Under the pieces are notes generated by a model. It saw only the letters and a list, made by a program, of their open reading frames with translations, searched no databases and was not told the DNA's origin. DNA of 64,000 bases from Candidatus Gastranaerophilales bacterium (lineage in GTDB: Bacteria > Cyanobacteriota > Vampirovibrionia > Gastranaerophilales > Gastranaerophilaceae), in assembly GCA_944323425.1 (NCBI GenBank), contig CALUSL010000007.1:1-64000 (forward strand), in the 5' to 3' direction. This document shows, piece after piece, positions 42,183-51,797 of the stretch. Both the position numbers and the translations under genes were made by a program. The number at the start of each line of letters is the position of its first letter. Position 1 is the first letter of the stretch.

Positions 42183-42733
42183 TGACAACAAATATAGACA
42201 AAAGGTTAATATCATTATCAAGAAGATATTCAGATGCAATTTTAGATATTGCAAAAGAAAAAAATGAACTGGACAATGTTTTTAGTGATTTGAAAAATGT
42301 TGTCACGGTTTATGATTATTCTGATGAGATGAGAGAGTTTCTTGCTCATCCGGCTATATCTCATAAGGACAAAAAAGAGCTTATCCAATCTGTTTTTGAG
42401 GGGAAAATCTCTACTGTAACATTGAACCTTTTGTATACTCTTGTTGATAAAAACAAATTTAACCTTATTGACACAATTCTGTTTTGTTATGAAAATTCTC
42501 TCAATGAGGCTAAAAATATATTAAAGGTCGATGTTATTTCTGCTGTGGAAATAGACAATGACCTTAAAGAAAATCTGAAATTGAAGCTTGAATCGAAACT
42601 GAAAAAATCAGTTGCTTTGAATTATGAAATCAGACCGGAAATTATTGCAGGTCTTATACTAAAAATCAAAGACAAAACTATAGACGGTTCGATGGCTCAT
42701 AAGCTTCAGGCTATGAAAAAGCAATTAGCGTAA
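42182..42733 (+). CDS. atpH: ATP synthase F1 subunit delta
   Basis: 183 residues. The N-terminal helical domain ([41 protein letters not shown]) and the C-terminal signature [29 protein letters not shown] are those of delta/OSCP, which links stator to F1. Start overlaps the b stop by one base. Length is usual. Confidence 0.95.
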   Translation: MTTNIDKRLISLSRRYSDAILDIAKEKNELDNVFSDLKNVVTVYDYSDEMREFLAHPAISHKDKKELIQSVFEGKISTVTLNLLYTLVDKNKFNLIDTILFCYENSLNEAKNILKVDVISAVEIDNDLKENLKLKLESKLKKSVALNYEIRPEIIAGLILKIKDKTIDGSMAHKLQAMKKQLA

Positions 42734-42752
42734 ATATATAAGGAAGAACAAA

Positions 42753-44273
42753 ATGGCAACAATCAGACCTGATGAAATTACATCAATCATCAAAGCCAAA
42801 ATCGAAAACTATAACTCAACAATGGAAGTGTCCAATGTTGGCTCTGTTCTCGAAGTTGGTGACGGTATTGCTCGTGTTTACGGCTTGAGAAATGCAATGG
42901 CAAACGAGCTTGTTGAATTTGATGACGGACAAGGAACACTCGGTATTACACTAAACCTTGAAGAAGACAACGTTGGTGTTGTTATTCTCGGTGAATACAA
43001 GCAAATTAAAGAAGGAATGACTGTAAAAACTACAGGAAGAATTGCTTCTGTTCCTGTCGGTGACGGACTTATCGGTAGAATTATCAGCCCTACAGGCAGA
43101 CCTGTTGATGGAAAGGGTGATATTCATTATGAAAAAACCAGACCTGTTGAGCGTGTTGCTCCGGGTATTGTTACCAGAAAGTCAGTTCATGAACCGCTTC
43201 AGACAGGTTTGACTGCTATTGACGCGCTTACTCCTATCGGTCGCGGACAAAGAGAGTTGATTATCGGCGACAGACAGACCGGTAAGACTGCTATTGCTAT
43301 TGATACAATCATTAACCAGAAGGGGCAGGATGTAATTTGTATTTATGTAGCAATCGGACAAAAAACATCAACTGTTGCTCAGCTGGCTAAAAAACTTGAA
43401 GATTATGGTGCAATGGATTATACAATTATCGTATCGGCTACTGCTGATGAATCTGCACCGCTTCAGTATATTGCTCCGTTTGCAGGTGTTGCTATTGCGG
43501 AAGAATTTATGGAACAGGGTAAGGCTGTTCTTATTGTTTATGATGATCTTACAAAACATGCTCAGGCTTATCGTGCAATGAGTTTGCTTTTGAGAAGACC
43601 GCCGGGACGTGAAGCTTATCCTGGTGATGTATTCTACTTGCATTCCAGATTGCTTGAAAGAGCTTGTAAGTTAAATGATAAGCTCGGTGGCGGAAGTATT
43701 ACAGCTCTGCCTATTATTGAGACACAGGCAGGTGACGTTTCAGCTTATATTCCGACTAACGTAATTTCTATTACAGACGGTCAGATATTCCTAGAAACCG
43801 GTCTTTTTAACTCCGGTATAAGACCTGCGATAAATGCCGGTATTTCTGTATCCCGTGTTGGCGGTGCTGCTCAGACTAAGGCTATCAAACAGGTTGCAGG
43901 TAAATTGAGACTTGACCTTGCTCAATTCAGAGAATTGGAAGCATTTGCTCAATTCGCTTCAGATCTTGATAAAGCTACTCAGGATCAGTTGTTAAGAGGT
44001 CAAAAACTGACTGAAGTATTGAAACAGCCTCAATATTCTCCTCTCAGTGTTGCTCAGCAGGTTTCAATTCTTTTCGCTGCAAACGAAGGTATTCTGGATG
44101 ATGTTCCAAATACGAAAATTGCTCAGTTCAAAAAAGAATGGTTTGAATATTTTGATTCAAATCTTTCAGATCTTAGCGCACGATTAAATGCCGGATCTGC
44201 ATTGAGCGATGAGGATAAAGTTGCGCTGAAAGAACGTTTGGAAAACTTTAAGTCATCTGTTTTTGCAGCATAA
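42753..44273 (+). CDS. atpA: ATP synthase F1 subunit alpha
   Basis: 506 residues. [11 protein letters not shown] near the start, the Walker [16 protein letters not shown] (about 170-184), VIVYDD-like [16 protein letters not shown] and the signature [17 protein letters not shown] are intact. Alpha forms the catalytic hexamer with beta, which is not in this window and should lie elsewhere with epsilon. AAGGA ribosome site. Confidence 0.97.
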   Translation: MATIRPDEITSIIKAKIENYNSTMEVSNVGSVLEVGDGIARVYGLRNAMANELVEFDDGQGTLGITLNLEEDNVGVVILGEYKQIKEGMTVKTTGRIASVPVGDGLIGRIISPTGRPVDGKGDIHYEKTRPVERVAPGIVTRKSVHEPLQTGLTAIDALTPIGRGQRELIIGDRQTGKTAIAIDTIINQKGQDVICIYVAIGQKTSTVAQLAKKLEDYGAMDYTIIVSATADESAPLQYIAPFAGVAIAEEFMEQGKAVLIVYDDLTKHAQAYRAMSLLLRRPPGREAYPGDVFYLHSRLLERACKLNDKLGGGSITALPIIETQAGDVSAYIPTNVISITDGQIFLETGLFNSGIRPAINAGISVSRVGGAAQTKAIKQVAGKLRLDLAQFRELEAFAQFASDLDKATQDQLLRGQKLTEVLKQPQYSPLSVAQQVSILFAANEGILDDVPNTKIAQFKKEWFEYFDSNLSDLSARLNAGSALSDEDKVALKERLENFKSSVFAA

Positions 44274-44296
44274 ACTAAATACAAAAAGGACGAACA

Positions 44297-45232
44297 ATGC
44301 CGAATTTATTGGATATAAAAGATAGAATAAACAGTATTAAAAACACTCAGAAAATAACACGAGCAATGAAAATGGTTGCTGCGGCTAAGGTTAAAAAATC
44401 AGAAAACAGAGTTAAAGCCGGCAGACCGTTTTCTAAGGCTCTTGTTAGTGCATTCAAAAGAGTACTTGACTCGGTTGATTGTGATGCATCTGCTGCAGGT
44501 TTGAAAATAGAAAGAGCTATTGACAATTATCCTGCGCTTATGAAAAAAAGAGAGTTAAAAACTGCGGGTCTGTTGATGGTAACATCCAATAAGGGGCTTG
44601 CCGGCGCGTATAATGCTAATGTCATCAGATATACACTGAAAAAGATTCAGGAGTTGAAAGCTCAAAACATCGATGCTAAGCTTTATATTGTCGGTCAGAA
44701 AGGTCTTTCCGGAATTAGAAGAAAGGCTCAGGAAGCCGGCGTTGAAATCGTAAAAACATATACAAAAATTTCACAGGAGCCGAACGCTTCAAATGCTATA
44801 GTGATAGCAGAGGATATGGCGCAAGACTTTGTTGAAAACAAAATAGACAGTATTGAAATTGTGACAACAAGATTCAAAAATATGATGTCATATTCGGTCG
44901 AAGACTGGAAGATTCTTCCGTTGGATAAACTCGATGATTATGAGGACGGAGAAGAGCATCATGGCATTGATCCGTTAATGATTTTTGAGCCGGATATGAA
45001 TCATATTTTGCAGAAAATTGTGCCGATGTATATTACGAATATCATTTATCAGGCGCTGCTTGAAGCAGTGGCAAGTGAGCTTGCTGCCAGAATGACAGCT
45101 ATGTCTTCAGCGACAAGTAATGCTGATGATATGATAAGAAGTCTTACGATTGACTTCAATAAGGCAAGACAGTTCGCTATCACTCAGGAGATACTCGAAG
45201 TCGTTTCGGGTGCTGATGCACTTAAAAACTAA
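44297..45232 (+). CDS. atpG: ATP synthase F1 subunit gamma
   Basis: 311 residues, the rotating shaft. The N-terminal coiled coil IKDRINSIKNTQKITRAMKMVAAAK and the C-terminal ALLEAVASELAARMTAMSSATSNADDMI are diagnostic. The middle (RFKNMMSYSVEDWKILPLD to IFEPD) is short here. The roughly 35-residue regulatory insert of photosynthetic cyanobacterial gamma subunits does not appear to be present. Last ATP synthase gene of the cluster. Confidence 0.95.
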   Translation: MPNLLDIKDRINSIKNTQKITRAMKMVAAAKVKKSENRVKAGRPFSKALVSAFKRVLDSVDCDASAAGLKIERAIDNYPALMKKRELKTAGLLMVTSNKGLAGAYNANVIRYTLKKIQELKAQNIDAKLYIVGQKGLSGIRRKAQEAGVEIVKTYTKISQEPNASNAIVIAEDMAQDFVENKIDSIEIVTTRFKNMMSYSVEDWKILPLDKLDDYEDGEEHHGIDPLMIFEPDMNHILQKIVPMYITNIIYQALLEAVASELAARMTAMSSATSNADDMIRSLTIDFNKARQFAITQEILEVVSGADALKN

Positions 45233-45263
45233 CTGACACGGGGAAATAACAAGGAATAAAAAT

Positions 45264-46112
45264 ATGGGATATAAAATATTAAAGAAAGTTGAGTTGTGTC
45301 CGAATCAGTATGAACTGACTATCGACGCACCGTTTGTGACAAAAAATGCTAAGGCAGGACAGTTTATTATTCTTCGTGTTGACGAGGATGGAGAAAGAGT
45401 CCCTCTTACTATCGCTGATTTCAATAGAGAAAAGGGTGAGTTGACCATTGTTTTTATGGCAGTTGGTTATACAACAAAAAGTCTTGCAAAACTTAATGTT
45501 GGAGATGAAATAGCTGATGTTGTCGGTCCTCTCGGTCAGCCTACACATATTGAAAAATATGGTACAGTTGTGTGTCTTGCGGGCGGATATGGCGCTGCTC
45601 CCTGCTATTTAATAGCCAAGGCTTTTAAAGAAGCCGGTAATAAGGTCTATATGATAATGGGCGCAAGAAACAAAGATTTGATATTCTGGAATGAAAAAAT
45701 GAAGGATGCGTGCACTGAACTGTTTATTACAACTGATGATGGTTCTCTAGGTACCAAGGGCTTTGTAACAGGCGTAATGGAAGATATCATGTCAAAAGAA
45801 AAGGTAGATTATGCAATTGCCGTTGGTCCGATGCCGATGATGAGGGCTGTTGCTGAATTGACTCGAGGCAAGGGTATAAAAACAGAAGCCAGTATGAATC
45901 CGATTATGGTTGATGGTACCGGTATGTGCGGTGCTTGCAGAGTTACTGTCGGCGGCAAGGTTAAATTTGCGTGTGTTGACGGACCTGATTTTGACGCTCA
46001 TCAGATAGACTTTGATGAAGTAATAAACCGTACAAGAATATACAAGGATTATGAAAAAAAACGTGATGAAAACTGCAATTTGTATAAGCAGGCAGAAGCA
46101 TTAAAAAAATAA
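45264..46112 (+). CDS. sulfide dehydrogenase/NfnA-like FAD/NAD-binding subunit
   Basis: 282 residues of the ferredoxin-NADP reductase superfamily subgroup that pairs with a GltD-like partner (NfnAB, SudAB). VPLTIADF binds FAD. GTVVCLAGGYGAAPCYLIAKAF is the nucleotide site. MVDGTGMCGACRVTVGGKVKFACVDGP supplies Cys for a [2Fe-2S] cluster. NfnAB links NADH, NADPH and ferredoxin by electron bifurcation. The partner subunit is not next to it here, so it may work with another protein or one encoded elsewhere. It lies 31 bases after atpG. Confidence 0.88.
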   Translation: MGYKILKKVELCPNQYELTIDAPFVTKNAKAGQFIILRVDEDGERVPLTIADFNREKGELTIVFMAVGYTTKSLAKLNVGDEIADVVGPLGQPTHIEKYGTVVCLAGGYGAAPCYLIAKAFKEAGNKVYMIMGARNKDLIFWNEKMKDACTELFITTDDGSLGTKGFVTGVMEDIMSKEKVDYAIAVGPMPMMRAVAELTRGKGIKTEASMNPIMVDGTGMCGACRVTVGGKVKFACVDGPDFDAHQIDFDEVINRTRIYKDYEKKRDENCNLYKQAEALKK

Positions 46113-46130
46113 ATTCAAAAGGAGAATATA

Positions 46131-46301
46131 ATGTCTATACCTATATGTCCGTTAATGAGTGCAGGAAGTTCAATGGAAATAGTTTGTGCACAGGAGAAAT
46201 GCTCCTGGTATTTGAAGAACTATAAAACATGTTCTGTATACCTTCTTGCTCATAACGCAGCATTGGATATCAAAGAAAAACAGTCCCGTTTGAAAAAATA
46301 A
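46131..46301 (+). CDS. small four-cysteine protein
   Basis: 56 residues, MSIPICPLMSAGSSMEIVC then AQEKCSWYLKNYKTCSVYLLA. AAGGAG lies 7 bases upstream. Cys6, Cys19, Cys24 and Cys34 (spacing 12, 4, 9) suggest a zinc or iron-sulfur site. Small proteins with a CPxM start and a KCxW motif occur in other anaerobes as I recall, with no known function. It starts 18 bases after the NfnA-like gene and is probably co-transcribed with it. Confidence 0.75.
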   Translation: MSIPICPLMSAGSSMEIVCAQEKCSWYLKNYKTCSVYLLAHNAALDIKEKQSRLKK

Positions 46302-46308
46302 ATGATTT

Positions 46309-47397
46309 TTATTCTTCGGTAATATCTTTTGGACCTGAATTCATTATTTTTATAACTTTTTCAGTGAATTTTTTAATTGTTTCTGTGTCCATTTTTTCGA
46401 CATCGCCCTGATCAAATTCAATCAGGATTGCGGTAAGTTCGGCATAGTTATAATCACTTAAAATTTTCTTTTTGTCTGCGTCTGATGCACTGCAATATTT
46501 GTCCAGTGTGTCATTAATTTTTGCGACAAGATTATTAATTGCGTTTTGGGATTTGTCCCGTTGTTTTTGATCTTTAGCTGTATCTACGTATACTTCTTCC
46601 ATTTTTTCTATCATTTTTGTAGAGACTGCACCTGCATTTATAATCTCAGCGCTTTCGTTTACCATGTCGTCTGTCAAGTTCTGATAGTTTTCATCAACTT
46701 TTGCAATAATTTCTTTAAGCCTGTTGTGATTGCCGGCTGTTAATTCATTGTTGCAGCCATCTTCATCAACATTGTTAATTTCATCCTGTATTTGTTCATA
46801 TATATGTTTTTTTATGTTATTTTCACTGTTAGGATTGTTGAGCTCTTCTGTTTGTTTTGCAGCTAAGTCTTGTAATTGTGCATAAGGATTTGACACCGGT
46901 GCGTTGTTCTGCGTTGCGGGTGTATAGCTTTGAATTTGCATATAGTTCCCCGGTCCCCAGTAGTTATGGTTGTTATATCCCATATTGTAGTAACGTCCTA
47001 AAGGTGTGGCATTCCAGTATGAGTGGAAACCCCCATAAGGGTTCATGTAAGAGCCCATTGAAAAACTGTAACTTGTGTTTCCTCTATAACTGCTGAATTC
47101 GCTGCCATAGCCTCCCTGGTCTTCTATAGCAGCGAGACCGTACATCTCATCAAAACTGTATTCATTTCCTTCTGTCTCATATACACCTCTGACAGCGTTG
47201 TTCATATCTCTGCTGGAGAACAGACCAAGTTCTGATTTTATAAGTTTTGCAACATCACCTTTGTCATATCTGCCGTTGCCGTTAGTGTCCGTAACTTGAT
47301 ATACCGTACTTTTACCTTTGCGTCCGCTTTTGGTAAATGTCCAGCCATTGTCTGTTCTTTGAACATCTATGTTACCTGATGAAAAAAATCCGCTCAT
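46309..47397 (-). CDS. hypothetical protein with EF-hand-like loop
   Basis: 362 residues from ATG 47397; the longer open frame start at 47454 lacks a ribosome site. Near the N-terminus DTNGNGRYDKGDVAKLI (37-53) has the DxNxNGxxDxxD spacing of a calcium-binding EF-hand or dockerin loop. Residues about 90-165 are rich in Gly, Tyr, Asn and Ser (NYWGPGNYMQIQSY) and look unfolded. Residues about 180-362 are helical and acidic. There is no signal peptide or membrane helix. Family unknown. Confidence 0.7.
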   Translation of the reverse strand: MSGFFSSGNIDVQRTDNGWTFTKSGRKGKSTVYQVTDTNGNGRYDKGDVAKLIKSELGLFSSRDMNNAVRGVYETEGNEYSFDEMYGLAAIEDQGGYGSEFSSYRGNTSYSFSMGSYMNPYGGFHSYWNATPLGRYYNMGYNNHNYWGPGNYMQIQSYTPATQNNAPVSNPYAQLQDLAAKQTEELNNPNSENNIKKHIYEQIQDEINNVDEDGCNNELTAGNHNRLKEIIAKVDENYQNLTDDMVNESAEIINAGAVSTKMIEKMEEVYVDTAKDQKQRDKSQNAINNLVAKINDTLDKYCSASDADKKKILSDYNYAELTAILIEFDQGDVEKMDTETIKKFTEKVIKIMNSGPKDITEE

Positions 47398-47488
47398 CTC
47401 TGTTTTTCCCCAATAAATTATGCATATATTGTATATAACGTTTTTTGCTTTCAAAAATTGCCTTTTTTATGTAACAAAAATTTAATAC

Positions 47489-47516
47489 TTGCTTAACAAA
47501 GTTGTTCAAGTATACA
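47489..47516 (+). promoter_or_regulatory. candidate promoter of the TPR-diguanylate cyclase pair
   Basis: TTGCTT (47489-47494) and TATACA (47511-47516), 16 bases apart. The ATG at 47525 begins 8 bases later with no ribosome site, so the transcript would be almost leaderless. Confidence 0.4.
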
Positions 47517-47524
47517 ATATACTT

Positions 47525-48607
47525 ATGAAATTCATTTTAAATATCTTGCAAAAAACCATCACTAAGGTTCTTCTGGTAATAATGTTTTTGTTACTTGTTT
47601 TTTGTATCTTTTTTTACTGGGGATGGTTTGAAAAGCAGATAAATAAATGTTTTGGATTTTACTATATTTATAAAGGCGACAAAGCCCAGCGCGGCGGAAA
47701 TCTGGAAAAGGCTATCAAGTATTACAAAAAGGGACTCGATAAATATCCTGAGCACTCTATAGCAAGATGCAATCTTGGTAATATTTACGTAAAGTATGAG
47801 GATTTTCAGGCTGCTGTGGACGAGTACGGCAAGGCTCTTGAGTATGATCCGAAGTATATTGTGTGCAGGATGAATAGGGGGATAGTCGCATCTGAAAAGC
47901 TGGCAGACTATGATCTTGCAATAAGAGAGTATGAAACCATTCTTAACACAAAAAGATTTACCGTTCATATTCCGTTTATATTTAATAGTGTAAAACCCAC
48001 AAGGGACAATAAAACAATTGCGCTTTATAATATGGGGCTTGCATATCGTGGAAAATCAATGCTTATTGGTGAAGAAACTTACACTTCAAATTATTATTTA
48101 AAAAAAGCAATAGAATGCTATGAAAAGGCTATGAAACGAACGAAGAAAAGCTTTGATTTGTATTTCAACTACGCACTGGCTAATCATATACTGGGGGATT
48201 ACAAAAAAGCCGGTCAGGGCTACTGTAAAGCAATGGAACTGGAACCGATGAGTTTTGATGCGCACTACAATCATGCTTTGCTCCTAAAACATCTGAAAAA
48301 GTATAAAGAGTCAATTGATGAGCTGGAAAAAGCAAGTCTGATTCTGGATACGGAAACTGATTTCGCTATTTCCCGTTATGTGTTCGATATAATCTATGAG
48401 GTCAACCAGAAACTTGTTGCTACGGACAGGTACAAATTCCTTGTCGAACAAAATAAGGATGAACACTGGGATCAGGAAAGCCAGCTTGTATACAAGGAAG
48501 GTAAAGTTTACCTATCTGACGACTACGAGGAGGAAATGAGAAAAAATTTCAGCAGATGTGCGGGTAGAATGTATTTTGCAAATAAAAAGGACAAGCCGAA
48601 TGACTGA
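47525..48607 (+). CDS. membrane-anchored TPR protein
   Basis: 360 residues from ATG 47525; an in-frame TTG at 47489 falls inside the predicted promoter. One N-terminal membrane helix (TKVLLVIMFLLLVFCIFFYWGWF) is followed by TPR repeats (AIKYYKKGLDKYPEHSIARC, AVDEYGKALEYDPKYIVCRM, AIECYEKAMKRTKKSFDLYF, AGQGYCKAMELEPMSFDAHY). It probably faces the periplasm or cytoplasm as a scaffold. It overlaps the diguanylate cyclase gene by 8 bases, so the two products may act together. Confidence 0.8.
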   Translation: MKFILNILQKTITKVLLVIMFLLLVFCIFFYWGWFEKQINKCFGFYYIYKGDKAQRGGNLEKAIKYYKKGLDKYPEHSIARCNLGNIYVKYEDFQAAVDEYGKALEYDPKYIVCRMNRGIVASEKLADYDLAIREYETILNTKRFTVHIPFIFNSVKPTRDNKTIALYNMGLAYRGKSMLIGEETYTSNYYLKKAIECYEKAMKRTKKSFDLYFNYALANHILGDYKKAGQGYCKAMELEPMSFDAHYNHALLLKHLKKYKESIDELEKASLILDTETDFAISRYVFDIIYEVNQKLVATDRYKFLVEQNKDEHWDQESQLVYKEGKVYLSDDYEEEMRKNFSRCAGRMYFANKKDKPND

Positions 48608-50072
48608 TATAAAGAAACCTGAACTGAATTTTTTGTGGGAGATATCAAATGTTTTAACAAAGAATTGTGATGAACAGGTGCTCGTAAACGAGTTGAAGGC
48701 AGTTTTTGAGCGTTTTCTTTTTGTGAAAAATTTTCAGGTGTTTATGTGGGACGAATTTTCGTCAACATTACGTGATTTTGTTAAAAGTTGGATAATTATA
48801 GACAAGAATTTGCAGAGCGAAAAAGTAAAAAAAATATTCGAGACGCTTTCTGAAAACTCACAGGACAACTTTATCCTGAATGGCGTGCTGCTGGATTTTA
48901 ATCGTGCAGCCCTTGAACTCGAGTATTGTTTTGACAGCTGTTTAAAAGAAGAAAACAATATTGTTTATTTTCCGCTATATAAAGAAAATACACTAAATGG
49001 CGTTTTGGAACTCAGTTTTGATGAAGTTCTGCCTAATGTAAAAAAATACGATTTCATTTTTTCTATAGGTATTGCGATAAGGCAAATATCAGCTGCAATC
49101 TCAAATAAACTAATGAAAGACTCTATGGCAAAGAACATAGATTTTTATAAATCTATGAAAAATATTGCGAAACTTATTGAAACACAGTATGAATTGACAT
49201 ATATTCTTCCGATAATCGGTGAAATGGTGGACAAATTTATTACAGACCATTTGATATATATCTTTATGAAGGATGAGGAATGCTATTTCAGACTGGTTTG
49301 GCCTCTGGAATGTAAGGATGAACGTATATATACGCTTATTGAACGTATAACAGACGAGCATCCGTCTGAAATAACAGCTGACAGAACGACCGGAGTCTGG
49401 GCAATAAAATCAGAAAATGAGGTTATCGGTGCAATTGCAGCCGGAAGTTATATGGACAAACTTGCTGATTCTGATATTGATTATTTGACCCTGCTTGCAA
49501 AACAAATTTCTGTGACCGTCCAGAAAGCAAACAGTTACGGACAAATGTTAAAATATGCTACGCTGGATGCTTTAACAGGTTTGAACAATCGTAGACAATT
49601 CGAAATTCGTCTTAATCAGGAGGTCGCAACGGCAAAACGTAAGAATAAACCGCTTTGCTGCATAATGCTGGACATAGACTATTTTAAGCGGGTTAATGAT
49701 ACTTACGGACATTCTGCCGGTGATTGTGTTCTCAAAAATGTTGCTCATATTATAAAACAGGAACTTCGTGAATACGATATTGCATCACGATATGGAGGGG
49801 AAGAGTTTTGTATTCTTTTGCCTTACACGACTTTAAATGAAGCCGGTTTTGTCGCGCAAAGGCTAAGAAAAGCTGTTGAAAAAACAGAGATAAATATTAC
49901 GGAAGAGCAGCTCGCCGGTGAAACAATTAACGTCTCAATCAGTGTCGGTGTAAGCAGTTACGATGATAGTATTGAAACACCGCAGCAGCTTTATCAAAAT
50001 GCTGATATGGCTCTTTATGAAGCAAAGCGCAGAGGACGAAACAGGGTTATAATGTATAATGATATAGTCTAG
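48600..50072 (+). CDS. GAF-type diguanylate cyclase
   Basis: 490 residues from ATG 48600. The N-terminal 320 residues contain two GAF-like segments (about 20-180 and 195-310). The C-terminal GGDEF domain is complete: DALTGLNNRRQFEIRL, IMLDIDYFKRVNDTYGHSAGD and the active-site YGGEEF. An inhibitory RxxD site (REYD) is placed five residues before GGEEF, so product feedback is expected. It makes cyclic di-GMP, which usually controls motility and surface attachment, fitting the flagellar genes in the window. Translationally coupled to the TPR gene. Confidence 0.93.
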   Translation: MTDIKKPELNFLWEISNVLTKNCDEQVLVNELKAVFERFLFVKNFQVFMWDEFSSTLRDFVKSWIIIDKNLQSEKVKKIFETLSENSQDNFILNGVLLDFNRAALELEYCFDSCLKEENNIVYFPLYKENTLNGVLELSFDEVLPNVKKYDFIFSIGIAIRQISAAISNKLMKDSMAKNIDFYKSMKNIAKLIETQYELTYILPIIGEMVDKFITDHLIYIFMKDEECYFRLVWPLECKDERIYTLIERITDEHPSEITADRTTGVWAIKSENEVIGAIAAGSYMDKLADSDIDYLTLLAKQISVTVQKANSYGQMLKYATLDALTGLNNRRQFEIRLNQEVATAKRKNKPLCCIMLDIDYFKRVNDTYGHSAGDCVLKNVAHIIKQELREYDIASRYGGEEFCILLPYTTLNEAGFVAQRLRKAVEKTEINITEEQLAGETINVSISVGVSSYDDSIETPQQLYQNADMALYEAKRRGRNRVIMYNDIV

Positions 50073-50105
50073 GGTATTTTTGCTATTGTTGCAATGAGCT
50101 GATTT

Positions 50106-50996
50106 TTATTTGTAGTTTATTTCATAATATCCGTCATTTATATAAAAAGTCATTGTAAATTGCTCTCCTTTGTATGACTTCGGCGGCGGATAGTATTGCG
50201 GCAGGCTCATAAACATGTAATAAACAGCATCATTCATACTTTTATTGTCCGAGAGTTTCGAAAAATTCCTGTTAATAAGTTTGCCGGTAGAATCCAACGC
50301 AAAACTCACTTCACATCTGCCTTCACCTTTTACGGAAGTTACTTTTAAATTAGAAAAAAGAGCGCTTCTCAGAGCCACTTTGTAATTTTTAATCTCCTCG
50401 TCTGCTGCTTTTTGAGTGGATGTTTGTTTCGGTACAGGTGCTTTAGCAGTTTGTTTAGTATTCTTTACCTGTTCCGGTGTTTTGGCTTTCTCTGGCTTTT
50501 GGGGACGATTTTTTGTCGTTTTTACTTCCTGCTTTTCTTCTTTTTTTGTGGAAGGTGCAGGCGTTTCTTGCGGTTGAACTATAACATTTTTTATAATTTT
50601 TATTACCTGTGGTTCTTGTTCTGCAGGCTCTTGATTTACCGGTTCTTCATTTTTTTTTTGCTCAACCGGTGAAGGCAGTTCGTCGTTCCATATTGTGTCA
50701 ATATCTGGTATTTCCGTTTTTTGAACGGAGGATGAGGGAGTCTGTTTCGTTTTTGGTTCCGGCTGTTCATTCCAGGCAAAAATCCATATTAGCAGAGCAA
50801 GTACAACACAAACAGCAAATATACTCCACGAAATTATGTCAGATTTTTCAAACGGAATTCGTGCTTTTTGCGGTATGTTTTCTTGAACATATTCTGCATG
50901 TTTCTGCTCTTTTGTTTCAGAAAAATCATTATTTCCGCAATCACAGTAATCAGGTTTTGTTTGATATATTTGACCGCATTCCGTACATTTATACAT
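50106..50996 (-). CDS. zinc ribbon-TonB-like membrane protein
   Basis: 296 residues. N-terminal zinc ribbon with Cys4, Cys7, Cys18 and Cys20 (CTECG and CDCG). One membrane helix at about 54-76 (IISWSIFAVCVVLALLIWIFAW). A Pro/Lys/Glu-rich spacer to about 205. A C-terminal TonB/TolA-like domain follows (SALFSNLKVTSVKGEGRCEVSFALDSTGKLINRNFSKLS, then YYPPPKSYKGEQFTMTFYIN). A cytoplasmic zinc ribbon on a TonB protein is unusual. Last gene of the four-gene minus-strand envelope cluster, 51 bases after the other TonB-like gene. Confidence 0.75.
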   Translation of the reverse strand: MYKCTECGQIYQTKPDYCDCGNNDFSETKEQKHAEYVQENIPQKARIPFEKSDIISWSIFAVCVVLALLIWIFAWNEQPEPKTKQTPSSSVQKTEIPDIDTIWNDELPSPVEQKKNEEPVNQEPAEQEPQVIKIIKNVIVQPQETPAPSTKKEEKQEVKTTKNRPQKPEKAKTPEQVKNTKQTAKAPVPKQTSTQKAADEEIKNYKVALRSALFSNLKVTSVKGEGRCEVSFALDSTGKLINRNFSKLSDNKSMNDAVYYMFMSLPQYYPPPKSYKGEQFTMTFYINDGYYEINYK

Positions 50997-51047
50997 CTGT
51001 TCTGCCTCTTTTTTCGCCTGACTGAATTATTTTAGCATAAAAATTCT

Positions 51048-51797
51048 TTATTTTATTCTTTCGTAATCGGAATAATCTGATGGCGTGGAATACCTTGAGG
51101 TACGGGCAATCGTGAATCCGCCTTCTACATTCGTTATGACTCTTTTAGACTTTTCCGGAAATTTTAAAATACTTTGTCCCTGATAACTCAGCAGTACCGG
51201 TTTTATCTTTCTTACCGCCATATCAGTGTATTGAGAATTTCTTGACCAAACTTTCAGATTAGATATACGTCCGAATTTGTCTACTGTAAAAGAGAACTCA
51301 AATCTTGTACCTATTGGAGCTGCCAGTACAACATCTCTCATAACCTGATTCTGGAGATTACTTCTCCATTCGTTCCAGGCTATAATTTCTTCTTCCTCCG
51401 GGGTTAGTTTTTTCTGCGGAGGTGCTTTTTCCGGTTCTTTTGTTACGGTTGTGTTCGTGTCTGCTTTAGGCTCCTGTTTTTTTACTACTTCTTGTTTTAC
51501 TTTTTTGGGTGTTTGAACTTTTTTTGGCTCTTGAACAGTAACTACTGTTTCTGTAATGATTTTTGGCTTTTGCTTTGGCTGGACAATAACTGTTTCTGTA
51601 TTATTTGCGTGCTCTTTTACGCTTGCAACATGGTTTTTGAGCGTGTTTTGAACAGGTGCCGGAGCTTCTTCTGTTATTATTTCCAGTTTAAAATCAGCAT
51701 TTTCAGCCCGAATTGTTTTGGGCATTTCGGGTTTTAGTGCAATGACTGCTGCTGTCACTGCTATTATTAAGATTATAGCTGCTTTTAAAAAATTCAT
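51048..51797 (-). CDS. TonB-like energy-transducing protein
   Basis: 249 residues. N-terminal membrane anchor (FLKAAIILIIAVTAAVIAL), a Lys/Pro/Val/Thr-rich extended region (about 35-145), then a C-terminal TonB/TolA-type domain (EWRSNLQNQVMRDVVLAAPIGTRFEFSFTVDKFGRISNLKVWS). Proteins of this shape span the periplasm. No ExbB/ExbD genes are adjacent; instead the polytopic FHA-like protein gene overlaps its start by one base. The outer-membrane partner is unknown. Confidence 0.75.
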   Translation of the reverse strand: MNFLKAAIILIIAVTAAVIALKPEMPKTIRAENADFKLEIITEEAPAPVQNTLKNHVASVKEHANNTETVIVQPKQKPKIITETVVTVQEPKKVQTPKKVKQEVVKKQEPKADTNTTVTKEPEKAPPQKKLTPEEEEIIAWNEWRSNLQNQVMRDVVLAAPIGTRFEFSFTVDKFGRISNLKVWSRNSQYTDMAVRKIKPVLLSYQGQSILKFPEKSKRVITNVEGGFTIARTSRYSTPSDYSDYERIK

